A stretch of DNA of 64,000 nucleotides. Origin: an uncultured Collinsella sp. (GTDB taxonomy: Bacteria; Actinomycetota; Coriobacteriia; Coriobacteriales; Coriobacteriaceae). The number at the start of each line of letters is the position of its first letter. Position 1 is the stretch's first letter. The stretch covers positions 164,347-228,346 of the forward strand of contig CAKULD010000005.1 of assembly GCA_934667065.1 (NCBI GenBank). Direction: 5' to 3'. The notes below the pieces were generated by a model. That model did no database searches and was not told the origin of the DNA. It was given only the letters and a program-made list of their open reading frames with translations. A program made the position numbers and the translations under genes. Shown piece after piece: positions 45,975-54,562 of this stretch.

Positions 45975-46997
45975 ATGATTGCAATTTTAAAGCAGAGCGC
46001 CAGCGACGAGGCCGTCAGCCACATCGTCAGCTGGATTGAAAAGAAGGGCCTGAAAACCGACGTCTCGCGCGGCGAGAACGAGACCATCATCGGCTTGGTG
46101 GGCGATACGACTAAGATCGACCCGTTCCTGCTGGAGTCCATGGACGTCGTCGAGCGCGTGCAGCGCGTCTCCGAGCCGTTCAAGCGCGCCAACCGCAAGT
46201 TCCACCCCGAGGACTCCGTCATCGACTGCGGCCACGGCGTCAAGATCGGCGGCGACCAGTTCCAGGTCATCGCCGGCCCCTGCTCAGTCGAGGGCGAGAA
46301 CCTCATCCGCATCGCCCGCCGCGTAAAGGCCGCCGGTGCCACGATGCTGCGTGGTGGTGCCTACAAGCCCCGCACTTCCCCGTACGCATACCAGGGCATG
46401 GGTCCCGCCGGCCTGGACCTGTTGTGCGAGGCATCCGCCGAGCTCGATATGCCGATCGTCACCGAGATCATGGACCCGCGCGACGTGCAGGTCTTTCTGG
46501 ACAAGAAGATCGACGTCATGCAGATCGGCGCCCGCAACGCCCAGAACTTCCCCCTGCTCAAGGAGGTCGGCAAGACGCAGACCCCGATCCTGCTCAAGCG
46601 AGGCATGTCCGGCACGATCGACGAGCTGCTCATGGCCGCCGAGTACATCATGAGCGAGGGCAACGACAACGTCATCCTGTGCGAGCGCGGCATCCGCACC
46701 TTCGAGACCCGCACCCGCAACACCTTCGACCTCAACGCCGTGCCGGTGCTGCACCACCTGTCGCACCTGCCCGTCGTCGCCGACCCCAGCCACGCCACCG
46801 GCTACACCCGCTACGTTGAGCCCATGGCGCTCGCCGCGACCGCCTGCGGTGCCAACGGCCTGGAGATTGAGGTCCACGACGAGCCGAGCCGCGCTTGGTC
46901 CGACGGCGCCCAGGCCCTCACCCCCGACCAGTTCGACGACACCATGCGCCGCATCCGCGCCATTCGCGAGGTCGTCTGCCAAGAGACCATGGAGTAG
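45975..46997 (+). CDS. aroF: 3-deoxy-7-phosphoheptulonate (DAHP) synthase, type I-beta
   Basis: DAHP synthase condenses PEP and erythrose 4-phosphate, the first shikimate step. The 340-residue protein has an N-terminal ferredoxin-like regulatory domain (about 1-70) of the type found in Thermotoga and Bacillus-like enzymes, then the barrel with VIAGPCSVEG, RGGAYKPRTSPYAYQG, DVMQIGARNAQNF, LLKRGMSGTIDELL, and VVADPSHATG. The N-terminal domain points to feedback control by Tyr or Phe. ATG 45975 has GAGAGG upstream; the frame is open earlier but crosses the leader hairpin. It heads the aro cluster, 3 bases from tyrA. Confidence 0.96.
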   Translation: MIAILKQSASDEAVSHIVSWIEKKGLKTDVSRGENETIIGLVGDTTKIDPFLLESMDVVERVQRVSEPFKRANRKFHPEDSVIDCGHGVKIGGDQFQVIAGPCSVEGENLIRIARRVKAAGATMLRGGAYKPRTSPYAYQGMGPAGLDLLCEASAELDMPIVTEIMDPRDVQVFLDKKIDVMQIGARNAQNFPLLKEVGKTQTPILLKRGMSGTIDELLMAAEYIMSEGNDNVILCERGIRTFETRTRNTFDLNAVPVLHHLSHLPVVADPSHATGYTRYVEPMALAATACGANGLEIEVHDEPSRAWSDGAQALTPDQFDDTMRRIRAIREVVCQETME

Positions 46998-47000
46998 TCC

Positions 47001-47915
47001 ATGGGAACGGTGAGAAACGCACGCGTTAACCAGGGCGGCCCCAAGTGTGCCGGCATCGTGGGCCTGGGACTGATCGGCGGCAGCTTTGCCCGCGGCTATG
47101 CGCAGGCGGGCGTCCGCGTGCTGGCCTGGGACCCCGATGACGATGTCATGACGGTCGCCAGCATGGGCACGGTCGCAGGCGAGCTCAATGACGAGACGCT
47201 CGGCGAGTGCGATATCATCGTGCTGGCCTGCTACCCCGAGGCCTGCATCGAGTGGCTCGAGGCGCACGCCCAGGCGCTCGCCGATGCCACCGACACCGAT
47301 GCCATCATGGGTCCTGTGGTGATCGACACCGTGGGCGTCAAGGGCATCGTGTGCGAGCGCGCCTTTGAGCTCGCCCGCGAGCATGGCTTTTACTTTGTGG
47401 GCGCGCACCCCATGGCGGGCACGCAGTTCTCGGGCTATGCGCACTCCCGCGCCGACCTGTTCCAGGGCGCACCGCTCGTGCTCGTGCCGCCCGCGGTGGA
47501 CGACGCACTTAAGCTGGAACTCTTGGGCCAGGTACGCGAGATGGTGCGACCCCTGGGCTTTGGCAAGTTTAGCGTGACCAGCGCCGCCGAGCACGACCGC
47601 GTCATCGCCTTTACGAGCCAGCTCGCGCACGTCGTCTCAAACGCCTACGTTAAGAGCCCGACCGCCCAGGTCCACCATGGCTTTTCGGCCGGTAGCTACC
47701 GCGACCTCACCCGCGTGGCACACCTCAACCCACAGATGTGGTCCGAGCTCATGATCGACGACGCTGACGCTCTCGCCTTCGAGATCGACCATCTCATCGA
47801 GTCGCTCGGCGCCTACAGCCGTGCGCTCAAGGACCGCGACCAGCGCTATCTGGAGAACCTTCTTGCCGAGGGCGACCGCATTAAGCGTGCGCTCGACGAC
47901 GAGGCCTCCCACTAG
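47001..47915 (+). CDS. tyrA: Prephenate dehydrogenase
   Basis: TyrA oxidises prephenate to 4-hydroxyphenylpyruvate for tyrosine. The 304-residue protein has the NAD-binding GIVGLGLIGGSFARGYAQAG near residue 20, DTVGVKG, and the substrate motif GAHPMAGTQFSGYAHSRADLFQG, with the helical dimerisation domain after about residue 185. No ACT domain is fused. GGAG 6 bases upstream of the ATG lies in the end of aroF, so aroF and tyrA are coupled. It places the Tyr branch first in the operon. Confidence 0.93.
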   Translation: MGTVRNARVNQGGPKCAGIVGLGLIGGSFARGYAQAGVRVLAWDPDDDVMTVASMGTVAGELNDETLGECDIIVLACYPEACIEWLEAHAQALADATDTDAIMGPVVIDTVGVKGIVCERAFELAREHGFYFVGAHPMAGTQFSGYAHSRADLFQGAPLVLVPPAVDDALKLELLGQVREMVRPLGFGKFSVTSAAEHDRVIAFTSQLAHVVSNAYVKSPTAQVHHGFSAGSYRDLTRVAHLNPQMWSELMIDDADALAFEIDHLIESLGAYSRALKDRDQRYLENLLAEGDRIKRALDDEASH

Positions 47916-47951
47916 ACCACCTATCACGCCAGGTCGAAAGGACCGAAGCTT

Positions 47952-49058
47952 ATGGCGATTACCATCGATATCGACACCGCACGCCCCTACCAGGTGCATG
48001 TGGGCACGTTTTTGCTGGAGCAAGCGGGCGAGCTCGTGCGCGCCACCGCCGGCGGCTCCCGCGCCGTCATCGTGACGGACACCAACGTAGGTCCGCTCTA
48101 CCAGATGCCTGTTAAGCAGAGCCTTGAGGCAGCTGGCTACGAGGTGAGCATCTGCACCTTCGAGGCCGGCGAGGCCCATAAGCGCGCCGAGACCTACGTT
48201 GCCATTTTGGAGTTTGTGGCCGAGCACGAGCTTTCGCGCTCCGACGTGATCGTGGCACTCGGCGGCGGCGTCGTGGGCGACGTGGCCGGCTTTGTGGCCG
48301 CCACGTACATGCGCGGCTGCAAGTTTGTGCAGATCCCCACGAGCCTACTCGCCATGGTAGATTCGTCGGTCGGCGGCAAGACGGCCATCGACCTGGCTGC
48401 CGGCAAGAACCTCGCCGGCGCGTTTTGGCAGCCGAGCGTGGTTATCGCCGACGTGGGGTGTCTGGCGACCCTCACGCCCGAGCAGTTCGCCGACGGCTGC
48501 GGCGAGGTTGTGAAGCACGCCGTGATCGCCGATCCCGAGCTTTTCGACGAGCTGGAGAAGACCCCGCTCACGCTTGAGCTCCTCAACCGGGACGTAGCCC
48601 GCGTAGCGCTCATCATCGCCCGCAATATCGACATCAAGCGCGCCGTGGTCGTCGCCGATGAGCGCGAGACCAACCAGCGCAAGCTCCTCAACTTTGGACA
48701 CAGCGCCGGACACGCCGTCGAGGCCTGCGAGCACTTTGAGCTGGGACACGGCAACTGCGTGTCGATCGGCATGGGCATCATCACGCGCGCCGCGGCCCTG
48801 CACGGCGTCTGCGATGCCGCACTGCCCGGTCGTATTGAGGAACTCTGCGCCCGCCATGGCCTCAAGACCCGCTGCAACTTGGATGCCGATGCCGTCTTTG
48901 CCGAGGCGCTCCACGACAAGAAGCGTGCGGGCGACACCATCGATCTGGTGATTCCGCACGACATCGGCCGCTGCAGCATCGACCGCACGCCGCTTTCCAC
49001 CTTCCACGATTTAATTGCCGAGGGCCTCGGCCAGAAGGGAGACGCATCCGCATGCTAG
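47952..49058 (+). CDS. aroB: 3-dehydroquinate synthase
   Basis: AroB converts DAHP to 3-dehydroquinate using NAD and a divalent metal. The 368-residue protein has VIVTDTNVGPLY, ALGGGVVGDVAGFVAATYMRG and PTSLLAMVDSSVGGKTAIDL in the NAD-binding part. Metal ligands lie in GCGEVVKHAVIADPELF (Glu), LNFGHSAGHAVE (His) and LGHGNCVSIGM (His). AAAGGA lies 9 bases before the ATG. Its end overlaps aroA by 7 bases. Confidence 0.96.
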   Translation: MAITIDIDTARPYQVHVGTFLLEQAGELVRATAGGSRAVIVTDTNVGPLYQMPVKQSLEAAGYEVSICTFEAGEAHKRAETYVAILEFVAEHELSRSDVIVALGGGVVGDVAGFVAATYMRGCKFVQIPTSLLAMVDSSVGGKTAIDLAAGKNLAGAFWQPSVVIADVGCLATLTPEQFADGCGEVVKHAVIADPELFDELEKTPLTLELLNRDVARVALIIARNIDIKRAVVVADERETNQRKLLNFGHSAGHAVEACEHFELGHGNCVSIGMGIITRAAALHGVCDAALPGRIEELCARHGLKTRCNLDADAVFAEALHDKKRAGDTIDLVIPHDIGRCSIDRTPLSTFHDLIAEGLGQKGDASAC

Positions 49059-50371
49059 CCCGCATCACCCCGTCCCCGCTCAAGGGCACGGTTCCCGCCA
49101 TCGCGTCCAAGTCGATGGCGCATCGCCTCATCATCTGCGCCGCGCTTGCCAACGGCGAGACGCACGTCACCTGCAACACCACCTGCGCCGATATCGAGGC
49201 CACGGTGCGCTGCCTCACGGCGCTCGGTGCCCGCATCGAGACCGTCGAGGACGGCTTCCAGGTCCACCCCACCATGAAGAGCGTTGAATTTGGCCTGCTC
49301 AAAGCCCTCGCCGGCGGCACGCTCGACTGCGGCGAGAGCGGCTCCACGCTGCGCTTTATGCTGCCCGTCGCTTGTGCGCTGGGTGCGGAGGCTACCTTTG
49401 TGGGCCAGGGTCGCCTGGGCGCCCGCCCACTTTCCCCGCTCTCGGATGAGATCATCGCCGCCGGCTGCGACCTGCAGGGTCCGGGCGGTTTTCCGCTCAA
49501 GACGAGCGGCCGCATGCGCCCGGGCACTTTTGTACTGCCGGGCAACGTGAGCTCGCAGTACATCTCGGGCCTGCTGCTGGCAGCCCCGCTGCTGGCCCAG
49601 CCCTCCTGCGTGCAGGTGACCGGCCTCATCGAGAGCCGCCCCTACATCAACCTGACGATTCAGGCCATGAAAGCCTTCGGCGTCGAAGTCAACGTTGAGC
49701 GTATCCCCGCCAAGGACGGCCAGCCCGAGGTCACGAACTTCCGCGTGAGCAGCGGCTCGTACCGCACGCCCGGCAGCGTGGCCGTCGAGGGCGACTGGTC
49801 CAACGCCGCCTTTTGGCTGTGCGCCGGTGCCATCGGCACCGACCCCATCACCGTGGAGGGCGTGTCGCTGAGCTCCGCGCAGGGCGACCGCAACGTGCTC
49901 GCCGCGCTTTCGCGCTTTGGTGCCCGCATCGTGCGCTCCACCAACGCCGCCACCGTCCAGTCCGACAAGCTCGCTGGCTTTGAGATGAGCGCCCACGACA
50001 TTCCCGACCTGGTGCCCGTTATCTCGGCCGTGGCCTCGCTGGCGCAGGGCCGCACGTTCATCCGCGACTGCGCGCGTCTGCGCATCAAGGAATCCGACCG
50101 CCTGGTCACCACCACCCGCGAGCTCACCGCGTTGGGCGCACAGGTGCGCATTGCCGGCGACGACCTCATCATAAAGGGCGTCGATGCCTTTACCGGCGGC
50201 GAGGTCGATTCGCACAACGACCACCGCATCGCCATGATGGCCGCCATCGCGGCGAGCCGCGCCACTGGCGAGGTCGTGATCCACGGCGCCGAGGCCGTCA
50301 ACAAGTCCTATCCCGATTTCTTCGACCACTACCGCCTGCTGGGCGGCAAGGTCACACTCGAGGAGGAATAG
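49052..50371 (+). CDS. aroA: 3-phosphoshikimate 1-carboxyvinyltransferase (EPSP synthase)
   Basis: AroA transfers the enolpyruvyl group of PEP to shikimate 3-phosphate. The 439-residue protein has the early Lys-Ser motif AIASKSMAHRLIICAAL, DCGESGSTLRFMLPVACALG with the SGSTLRF-type site, GNVSSQYISGLLLA, the Asp in HDIPDLVPVISAVASL, RIKESDRL and SHNDHRIAMMAAIA. Position 96 region in the DCGESGSTLR loop reads Gly-Glu-Ser rather than the Gly-Asn-Ala-Gly loop of plant and E. coli enzymes, so glyphosate sensitivity cannot be assumed. It overlaps aroB and is 1 base from aroC. Confidence 0.95.
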   Translation: MLARITPSPLKGTVPAIASKSMAHRLIICAALANGETHVTCNTTCADIEATVRCLTALGARIETVEDGFQVHPTMKSVEFGLLKALAGGTLDCGESGSTLRFMLPVACALGAEATFVGQGRLGARPLSPLSDEIIAAGCDLQGPGGFPLKTSGRMRPGTFVLPGNVSSQYISGLLLAAPLLAQPSCVQVTGLIESRPYINLTIQAMKAFGVEVNVERIPAKDGQPEVTNFRVSSGSYRTPGSVAVEGDWSNAAFWLCAGAIGTDPITVEGVSLSSAQGDRNVLAALSRFGARIVRSTNAATVQSDKLAGFEMSAHDIPDLVPVISAVASLAQGRTFIRDCARLRIKESDRLVTTTRELTALGAQVRIAGDDLIIKGVDAFTGGEVDSHNDHRIAMMAAIAASRATGEVVIHGAEAVNKSYPDFFDHYRLLGGKVTLEEE

Positions 50372-50372
50372 C

Positions 50373-51470
50373 ATGTCCTCGACCTTTGGCAACGTCTTGC
50401 GTTTGAGCATCTTCGGCCAGTCGCACTCCCCCGCCATCGGCTGCTCGCTCGATGGCGTCCCCGCCGGCATCGCCGTTGACCAAGAAGCGCTGCAGACCTT
50501 TTTGAACCGTCGCGCCCCCGGTCGCGACGAGACCGCGACCAAGCGTCGCGAGGCCGACGCCGCCCAAATCATCGCCGGCGTGGTCGATGGGCACACCACC
50601 GGCGCGCCCATCGCGGCGATTATCGAGAACACCAACACGCGCTCCAAGGATTACTCCGAGCTGCGCCGCAAGCCCCGCCCCGGACATGCGGACTTCCCTG
50701 CGCGCGTGAAATATCACAACATGCACGACGTCGCCGGCGGTGGGCACTTCTCCGGCCGTTTGACGGCGCCCTTATGCATCGCCGGCGGTATCGCGCTGCA
50801 GGCGCTCGAGGCCCGCGGCATCAAGGTGATGGCGCACGTGGCACAGATCGGCGGCATTTCCGACCTCCCCATGGACGACATGGTCTATCGCGAGGCCGAC
50901 CGCAAGGCGATCCTTGAGAACGACCTGCCGTGCATCGATGCCGCCGCTGCCGGTCGCATGCGCGAGGAGATCCTGGCCGCGCGCGACGAGCTCGACAGCA
51001 TCGGCGGCATCGTGGAGTGCGGCATCTATGGCCTGCCCGCTGGCATCGGCGACCCGATGTTCGACGGTATCGAGAACCGTATCGCGCAGATCGCCTTTGG
51101 CATTCCCGCCGTGAAGGGCGTGGAGTTTGGCATGGGCTTTGCCGTCGCCGCCATGCGCGGCAGCGAGAACAACGATCCGTATCGCATCGACGCCGAGAGC
51201 GGCGAGATTGAGGTCGAGTCCAACAACGCCGGCGGTATCCTCGGCGGCATTTCGACCGGCGCGCCCGTCATGTGGCGCATGGCCGTAAAGCCGACGCCCT
51301 CCATTGGCCGCGAGCAGCAGACCGTGGACATGGACGCCATGGAAAATGCCGAGCTTTCGGTCCACGGCCGCCACGATCCCTGCATCGTCCCCCGCGCCGT
51401 CCCCGTAGCCGAAGCAGCCGCGGCACTCGCCATCTGGGACGCCCTCCTAGAAGACGCCGCCCAGCGCTAA
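50373..51470 (+). CDS. aroC: Chorismate synthase
   Basis: AroC makes chorismate from EPSP with reduced FMN as cofactor. The 365-residue protein begins with GNVLRLSIFGQSHSPAIGCSLDGVP and has the other signatures: GRDETATKRREAD, RPRPGHADFPARVKYHNMHDVAGGGHFSGRLTA-like sequence (core HADFPARVKY) and GILGGISTGAPVMWRMAVKPTPSI. FMN reduction needs a separate system, as in other monofunctional enzymes. GAGGAGG precedes the ATG. The long inverted repeat lies 13 bases after its stop. Confidence 0.97.
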   Translation: MSSTFGNVLRLSIFGQSHSPAIGCSLDGVPAGIAVDQEALQTFLNRRAPGRDETATKRREADAAQIIAGVVDGHTTGAPIAAIIENTNTRSKDYSELRRKPRPGHADFPARVKYHNMHDVAGGGHFSGRLTAPLCIAGGIALQALEARGIKVMAHVAQIGGISDLPMDDMVYREADRKAILENDLPCIDAAAAGRMREEILAARDELDSIGGIVECGIYGLPAGIGDPMFDGIENRIAQIAFGIPAVKGVEFGMGFAVAAMRGSENNDPYRIDAESGEIEVESNNAGGILGGISTGAPVMWRMAVKPTPSIGREQQTVDMDAMENAELSVHGRHDPCIVPRAVPVAEAAAALAIWDALLEDAAQR

Positions 51471-51483
51471 GACCCACCAACCC

Positions 51484-51598
51484 AGGGGTAGTCTTTTTGG
51501 GACGGGGCTATTTTAGCTGCCCCGGCAGTTAACGCGACGGTTTGGTCGATTTGTGGCCGGGGTAGCTAAAATAGCCCCGTCCCAAAAAGACTACCCCT
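51484..51598. repeat. 115-base element with 43-base inverted arms
   Basis: The left arm (51484-51526) and right arm (51556-51598) are inverted copies: 35 identical bases, one mismatch, then 7 more matches. The 29-base loop (51527-51555) is unrelated in its two halves. Each arm contains TTTTTGGGACGGGGC and CTATTTTAGCT. It lies between aroC and pheA inside the aro cluster. It carries no coding sequence. It could be a non-autonomous mobile element or a very strong RNA hairpin. A one-armed relative lies at 25845-25879, and a 14-base piece at 17835-17848. Confidence 0.9.
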
Positions 51599-51632
51599 CA
51601 GCATCACCATCCGACACGTGAAAGGGGTCCCT

Positions 51633-52778
51633 ATGGACCTTGCCGATATTCGCCAGGCCATCGATGGCATCGACACCACGCTCCTCAACAGCTTTGTCGA
51701 GCGCATGGACATTGCCACCGAGGTCGCCAAGTCCAAAATCGAGATGGGCAAGGCCGTCTTCGACCCCGCCCGCGAGCGCTCCAAGCTCAATAACCTCGCC
51801 AGCCGCGCGCCCGAGCGCTACGAGGCCCAGACCATCACCCTGTTCCGCCTCCTCATGAGCATGAGTAAGGCCGAGCAGCAGCGCTACATCAACGAGCTCA
51901 AGGGCATCACGGTGTCGCAAAAGGCCCACGCCACGGCCGAGGCCTTCGACACGCCCTTCCCCCAGACGGCAACCGTCGCCTGCCAGGGCGTTGAGGGCGC
52001 CTACAGCCAGATTGCCGCGTGCAAGCTCTTCGACGTGCCCGACATCGCGTTTTTCGAGACCTTCGAAGGCGTTATGCGCGCCGTACGCGACGGCTTCTGC
52101 GAGTTTGGCGTGCTGCCCATCGAGAACTCCACGGCCGGTTCGGTCAACGCCGTCTACGACTTGCTCGCCCAGTTCGACTTCCACATTGTGCGCTCGCTGC
52201 GCCTCAAGATCGACCACAACTTGCTCGTTAAGCCCGGTACCAAACTGCAGGACGTTCACGAGCTTTACAGCCACGGCCAGGCCATCGCCCAGTGCACCAG
52301 TTTTATCGAGGCCCACGACCTGCACGCCACCAAGTACCCCAATACCGCGATGTCGGCCGAGATGGTCGCCAACTCCGACCGCACCGACGTCGCCGCCATC
52401 GCATCGCGCAGTTGCGCGGCGCTCTACGGTCTGGAGGTGCTGGAGCCCAACATTCAGGACTCGGACAACAACTACACGCGCTTTGTCGTCATCAGCCGCG
52501 AGCCGCGCGTCTATCCCGGCGCCAACCGCACCTCGCTCATGATCACCACGGCCAATGAGCCGGGCGCGCTTTATCGCGTGCTCGAGCGCTTCTACGCGCT
52601 CAACATCAACCTCATCAAGCTCGAGAGCCGCCCCATTCCCGGGCGCGACTTCGAGTTTATGTTCTACTTTGACCTGGACTGCCCCTTTGGCAGCAAGGCG
52701 CTCGACGACCTACTCGATTCCATCGACGACGTGTGCGAGAGCTTCACCTACTTTGGCAGCTACACGGAGGTGCTCTAG
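51633..52778 (+). CDS. pheA: Chorismate mutase / prephenate dehydratase (P-protein)
   Basis: This bifunctional enzyme converts chorismate via prephenate to phenylpyruvate. In the 381-residue protein the chorismate mutase helices cover about 1-90 (DLADIRQAIDGIDTTLLNSF, catalytic Arg and Lys in this part). The dehydratase covers about 108-285 with VACQGVEGAYSQIAA, GVLPIENSTAGSVN and the catalytic NNYTRFVVI. The C-terminal ACT domain (about 295-375) has NEPGALYRVLERF and KLESRPIPGRDFEFMFY, the Phe-binding signature. I start it at ATG 51633, with AAAGGGG 6 bases upstream. It is directly followed by aroE-aroK (1-base gap). Confidence 0.95.
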   Translation: MDLADIRQAIDGIDTTLLNSFVERMDIATEVAKSKIEMGKAVFDPARERSKLNNLASRAPERYEAQTITLFRLLMSMSKAEQQRYINELKGITVSQKAHATAEAFDTPFPQTATVACQGVEGAYSQIAACKLFDVPDIAFFETFEGVMRAVRDGFCEFGVLPIENSTAGSVNAVYDLLAQFDFHIVRSLRLKIDHNLLVKPGTKLQDVHELYSHGQAIAQCTSFIEAHDLHATKYPNTAMSAEMVANSDRTDVAAIASRSCAALYGLEVLEPNIQDSDNNYTRFVVISREPRVYPGANRTSLMITTANEPGALYRVLERFYALNINLIKLESRPIPGRDFEFMFYFDLDCPFGSKALDDLLDSIDDVCESFTYFGSYTEVL

Positions 52779-54017
52779 ATGACCGATACCGCCGCAACCC
52801 GCCCCTACGGCGTACTGGGCCGCGTACTGGGCCACAGCTACACCCCGACCATCTACAAAGAGCTCGCGGGGCTGGAGTACGTGCGTTTTGAGCGCGAGCC
52901 CGAAGACCTCGCGGCCTTTATGACGGGCGACGAATGGGAGGGCACCAACGTGACCATTCCCTACAAGCGCGCCGTCATGGACTACCTGGACGAGCTGAGC
53001 CCGCTCGCCGAGCGCATGGGCAACGTCAACACCATCACCCGCCTGCCCGACGGCCGGCTGCGCGGCGACAACACCGACTACTTTGGTTTTCAGTGCCTGG
53101 TCGAGGAGCTGGGCGTTGAGGTCGCCGACAAGAAGGTCCTTGTGCTCGGTGCCACCGGCGGCGCCGGCACCACGGCAAGCATGGTGCTCGGCGACTTGGG
53201 TGCCACTGTGGTGCCCGTGGGTCGCAAAAGCGAGGTCAACTACGACAACATCGCGAAGCAGTCCGACGCCGCGCTCCTCGTCAACTGCACGCCCGCCGGC
53301 ATGTTCCCCCACTGCCCCGACGCGCCCTGCACGCTCGAGGGTCTCGACGCGCTCGAAGGCGTCATCGATATTGTCTACAACCCCGCCCGTACGGGCCTGA
53401 TGCTCGAGGCCGAGCGTCGTGGCATCCCGTGCATTGGCGGTCTGTTCATGCTTGTGGCCCAGGCGGCGCAGGCCGTCGAGCGCTACACCGGCCAGGTCAC
53501 CCCGCGCGAGCGCATCCTGGACGTAACGGAGCGCCTGACATGCCGCGAGCAGAACATCGCGCTGATCGGCATGCCGGGCTCGGGCAAGACCCGCGTGGGT
53601 GAGCAGATCGCCCTGCTGACGGGGCGCGAGCACATCGACCTGGATCGCGCTCTCGAGGAGCGTCTTGGCATGCCTTGCGCCGACTTTATCGTCGAGCGCG
53701 GCGAGCCCGCCTTCCGCGAGCAGGAAACGGCAGCCCTGGCAGACATTTCCAAGCGCAGCGGTCTGGTGCTCTCCACGGGAGGTGGCGTCGTCACGCGCGA
53801 CGAAAACTACCCGCTGCTGCACCAGAACAGCCAGATTGTGATGCTCAACCGCAAGCTCGATGAGCTCGCCCACAAGGGCCGCCCCATCACCGCCCGCGAC
53901 GGCATCGACAAACTGGCCGAGCAGCGCATGCCGCGCTACCGCGCCTGGGCCGACTACATCATCGACTCGCGCGACAGCGCCGCCAACACCGCCCAAGCCC
54001 TCCTCGACACCCTCTAA
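52779..54017 (+). CDS. aroE-aroK: Shikimate dehydrogenase - shikimate kinase fusion
   Basis: One 412-residue chain carries two consecutive pathway steps. Residues 1 to about 245 are AroE: substrate Ser-Thr-type site in VLGHSYTP, catalytic Lys in NVTIPYKRA (Lys 63), Asp in GDNTDYFGF (Asp 100), and the NADP loop LVLGATGGAGTTASM. Residues about 255-412 are shikimate kinase: Walker A IGMPGSGKTRVGEQIA (264-271), DLDRALEERLG, GEPAFREQE, and LSTGGGVV. The AroE half lacks nothing obvious. The fusion order follows the pathway, dehydroshikimate to shikimate to shikimate 3-phosphate. GGAGG lies in the end of pheA. Confidence 0.95.
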   Translation: MTDTAATRPYGVLGRVLGHSYTPTIYKELAGLEYVRFEREPEDLAAFMTGDEWEGTNVTIPYKRAVMDYLDELSPLAERMGNVNTITRLPDGRLRGDNTDYFGFQCLVEELGVEVADKKVLVLGATGGAGTTASMVLGDLGATVVPVGRKSEVNYDNIAKQSDAALLVNCTPAGMFPHCPDAPCTLEGLDALEGVIDIVYNPARTGLMLEAERRGIPCIGGLFMLVAQAAQAVERYTGQVTPRERILDVTERLTCREQNIALIGMPGSGKTRVGEQIALLTGREHIDLDRALEERLGMPCADFIVERGEPAFREQETAALADISKRSGLVLSTGGGVVTRDENYPLLHQNSQIVMLNRKLDELAHKGRPITARDGIDKLAEQRMPRYRAWADYIIDSRDSAANTAQALLDTL

Positions 54018-54020
54018 CCA

Positions 54021-54061
54021 AAAACCACCACAAAGGGGACAGCCACCTTTGTGGTGGTTTT
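54021..54061 (+). terminator. Terminator after aroE-aroK
   Basis: A perfect 16-bp stem (54021-54036 with 54046-54061, CCACCACAAAGG type) has a 9-base loop and its right arm ends in TTTT. It begins 3 bases after the stop codon and lies 36 bases before aroQ, so aroQ may be expressed at a lower level by readthrough. Confidence 0.8.
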
Positions 54062-54096
54062 CCATTCAACTCCGCCCAACCGCAAAGGAAGCAACC

Positions 54097-54534
54097 ATGA
54101 AAGCACTCGTCATCAACGGCCCCAACCTCAATATGCTCGGCATCCGCGAGCCGGGCATCTACGGCAGCGACAACTACGACCGCTTAGTGCAGATCTGCCA
54201 GGAAGCGGGCGCCGCACAAGGCTTCGACAAGGTCGAGGTCTTCCAGTCTAACCACGAAGGCAGCATCGTCGACAAGATCCAGGAGGCCTACGGCAAGGTC
54301 GACGGTATCGTCATCAACCCGGCCGCATACACGCACACGAGCGTGGCGATCCTGGACGCCCTCAAAGCCGTCGCCATCCCCGCCGTTGAGGTCCACATCA
54401 GCGCCGTCGAGACCCGCGAGGACTTCCGCCAGGTGAGCTACACACGCCTAGCCTGCTTCGCCACCATCACCGGCGAAGGCCTCCAGGGCTACGCCCACGC
54501 GTTGGAGCTGCTGAAAGAGCATCTCGGAAAGTAA
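54097..54534 (+). CDS. aroQ: 3-dehydroquinate dehydratase, type II
   Basis: AroQ dehydrates 3-dehydroquinate to 3-dehydroshikimate. The 145-residue protein is a type II enzyme: VINGPNLNMLGIREPGIYG with the catalytic Tyr near residue 24, FQSNHEGSIVDKIQEA, VINPAAYTHTSVAILDAL and EVHISAVETREDFR with the His-Ser active-site residues. Type II enzymes form dodecamers. AAAGGAAG precedes the ATG. It completes the seven shikimate steps in the cluster. Confidence 0.96.
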   Translation: MKALVINGPNLNMLGIREPGIYGSDNYDRLVQICQEAGAAQGFDKVEVFQSNHEGSIVDKIQEAYGKVDGIVINPAAYTHTSVAILDALKAVAIPAVEVHISAVETREDFRQVSYTRLACFATITGEGLQGYAHALELLKEHLGK

Positions 54535-54562
54535 GGCTGTTGCTCCAGAGCCAAAATAAACA

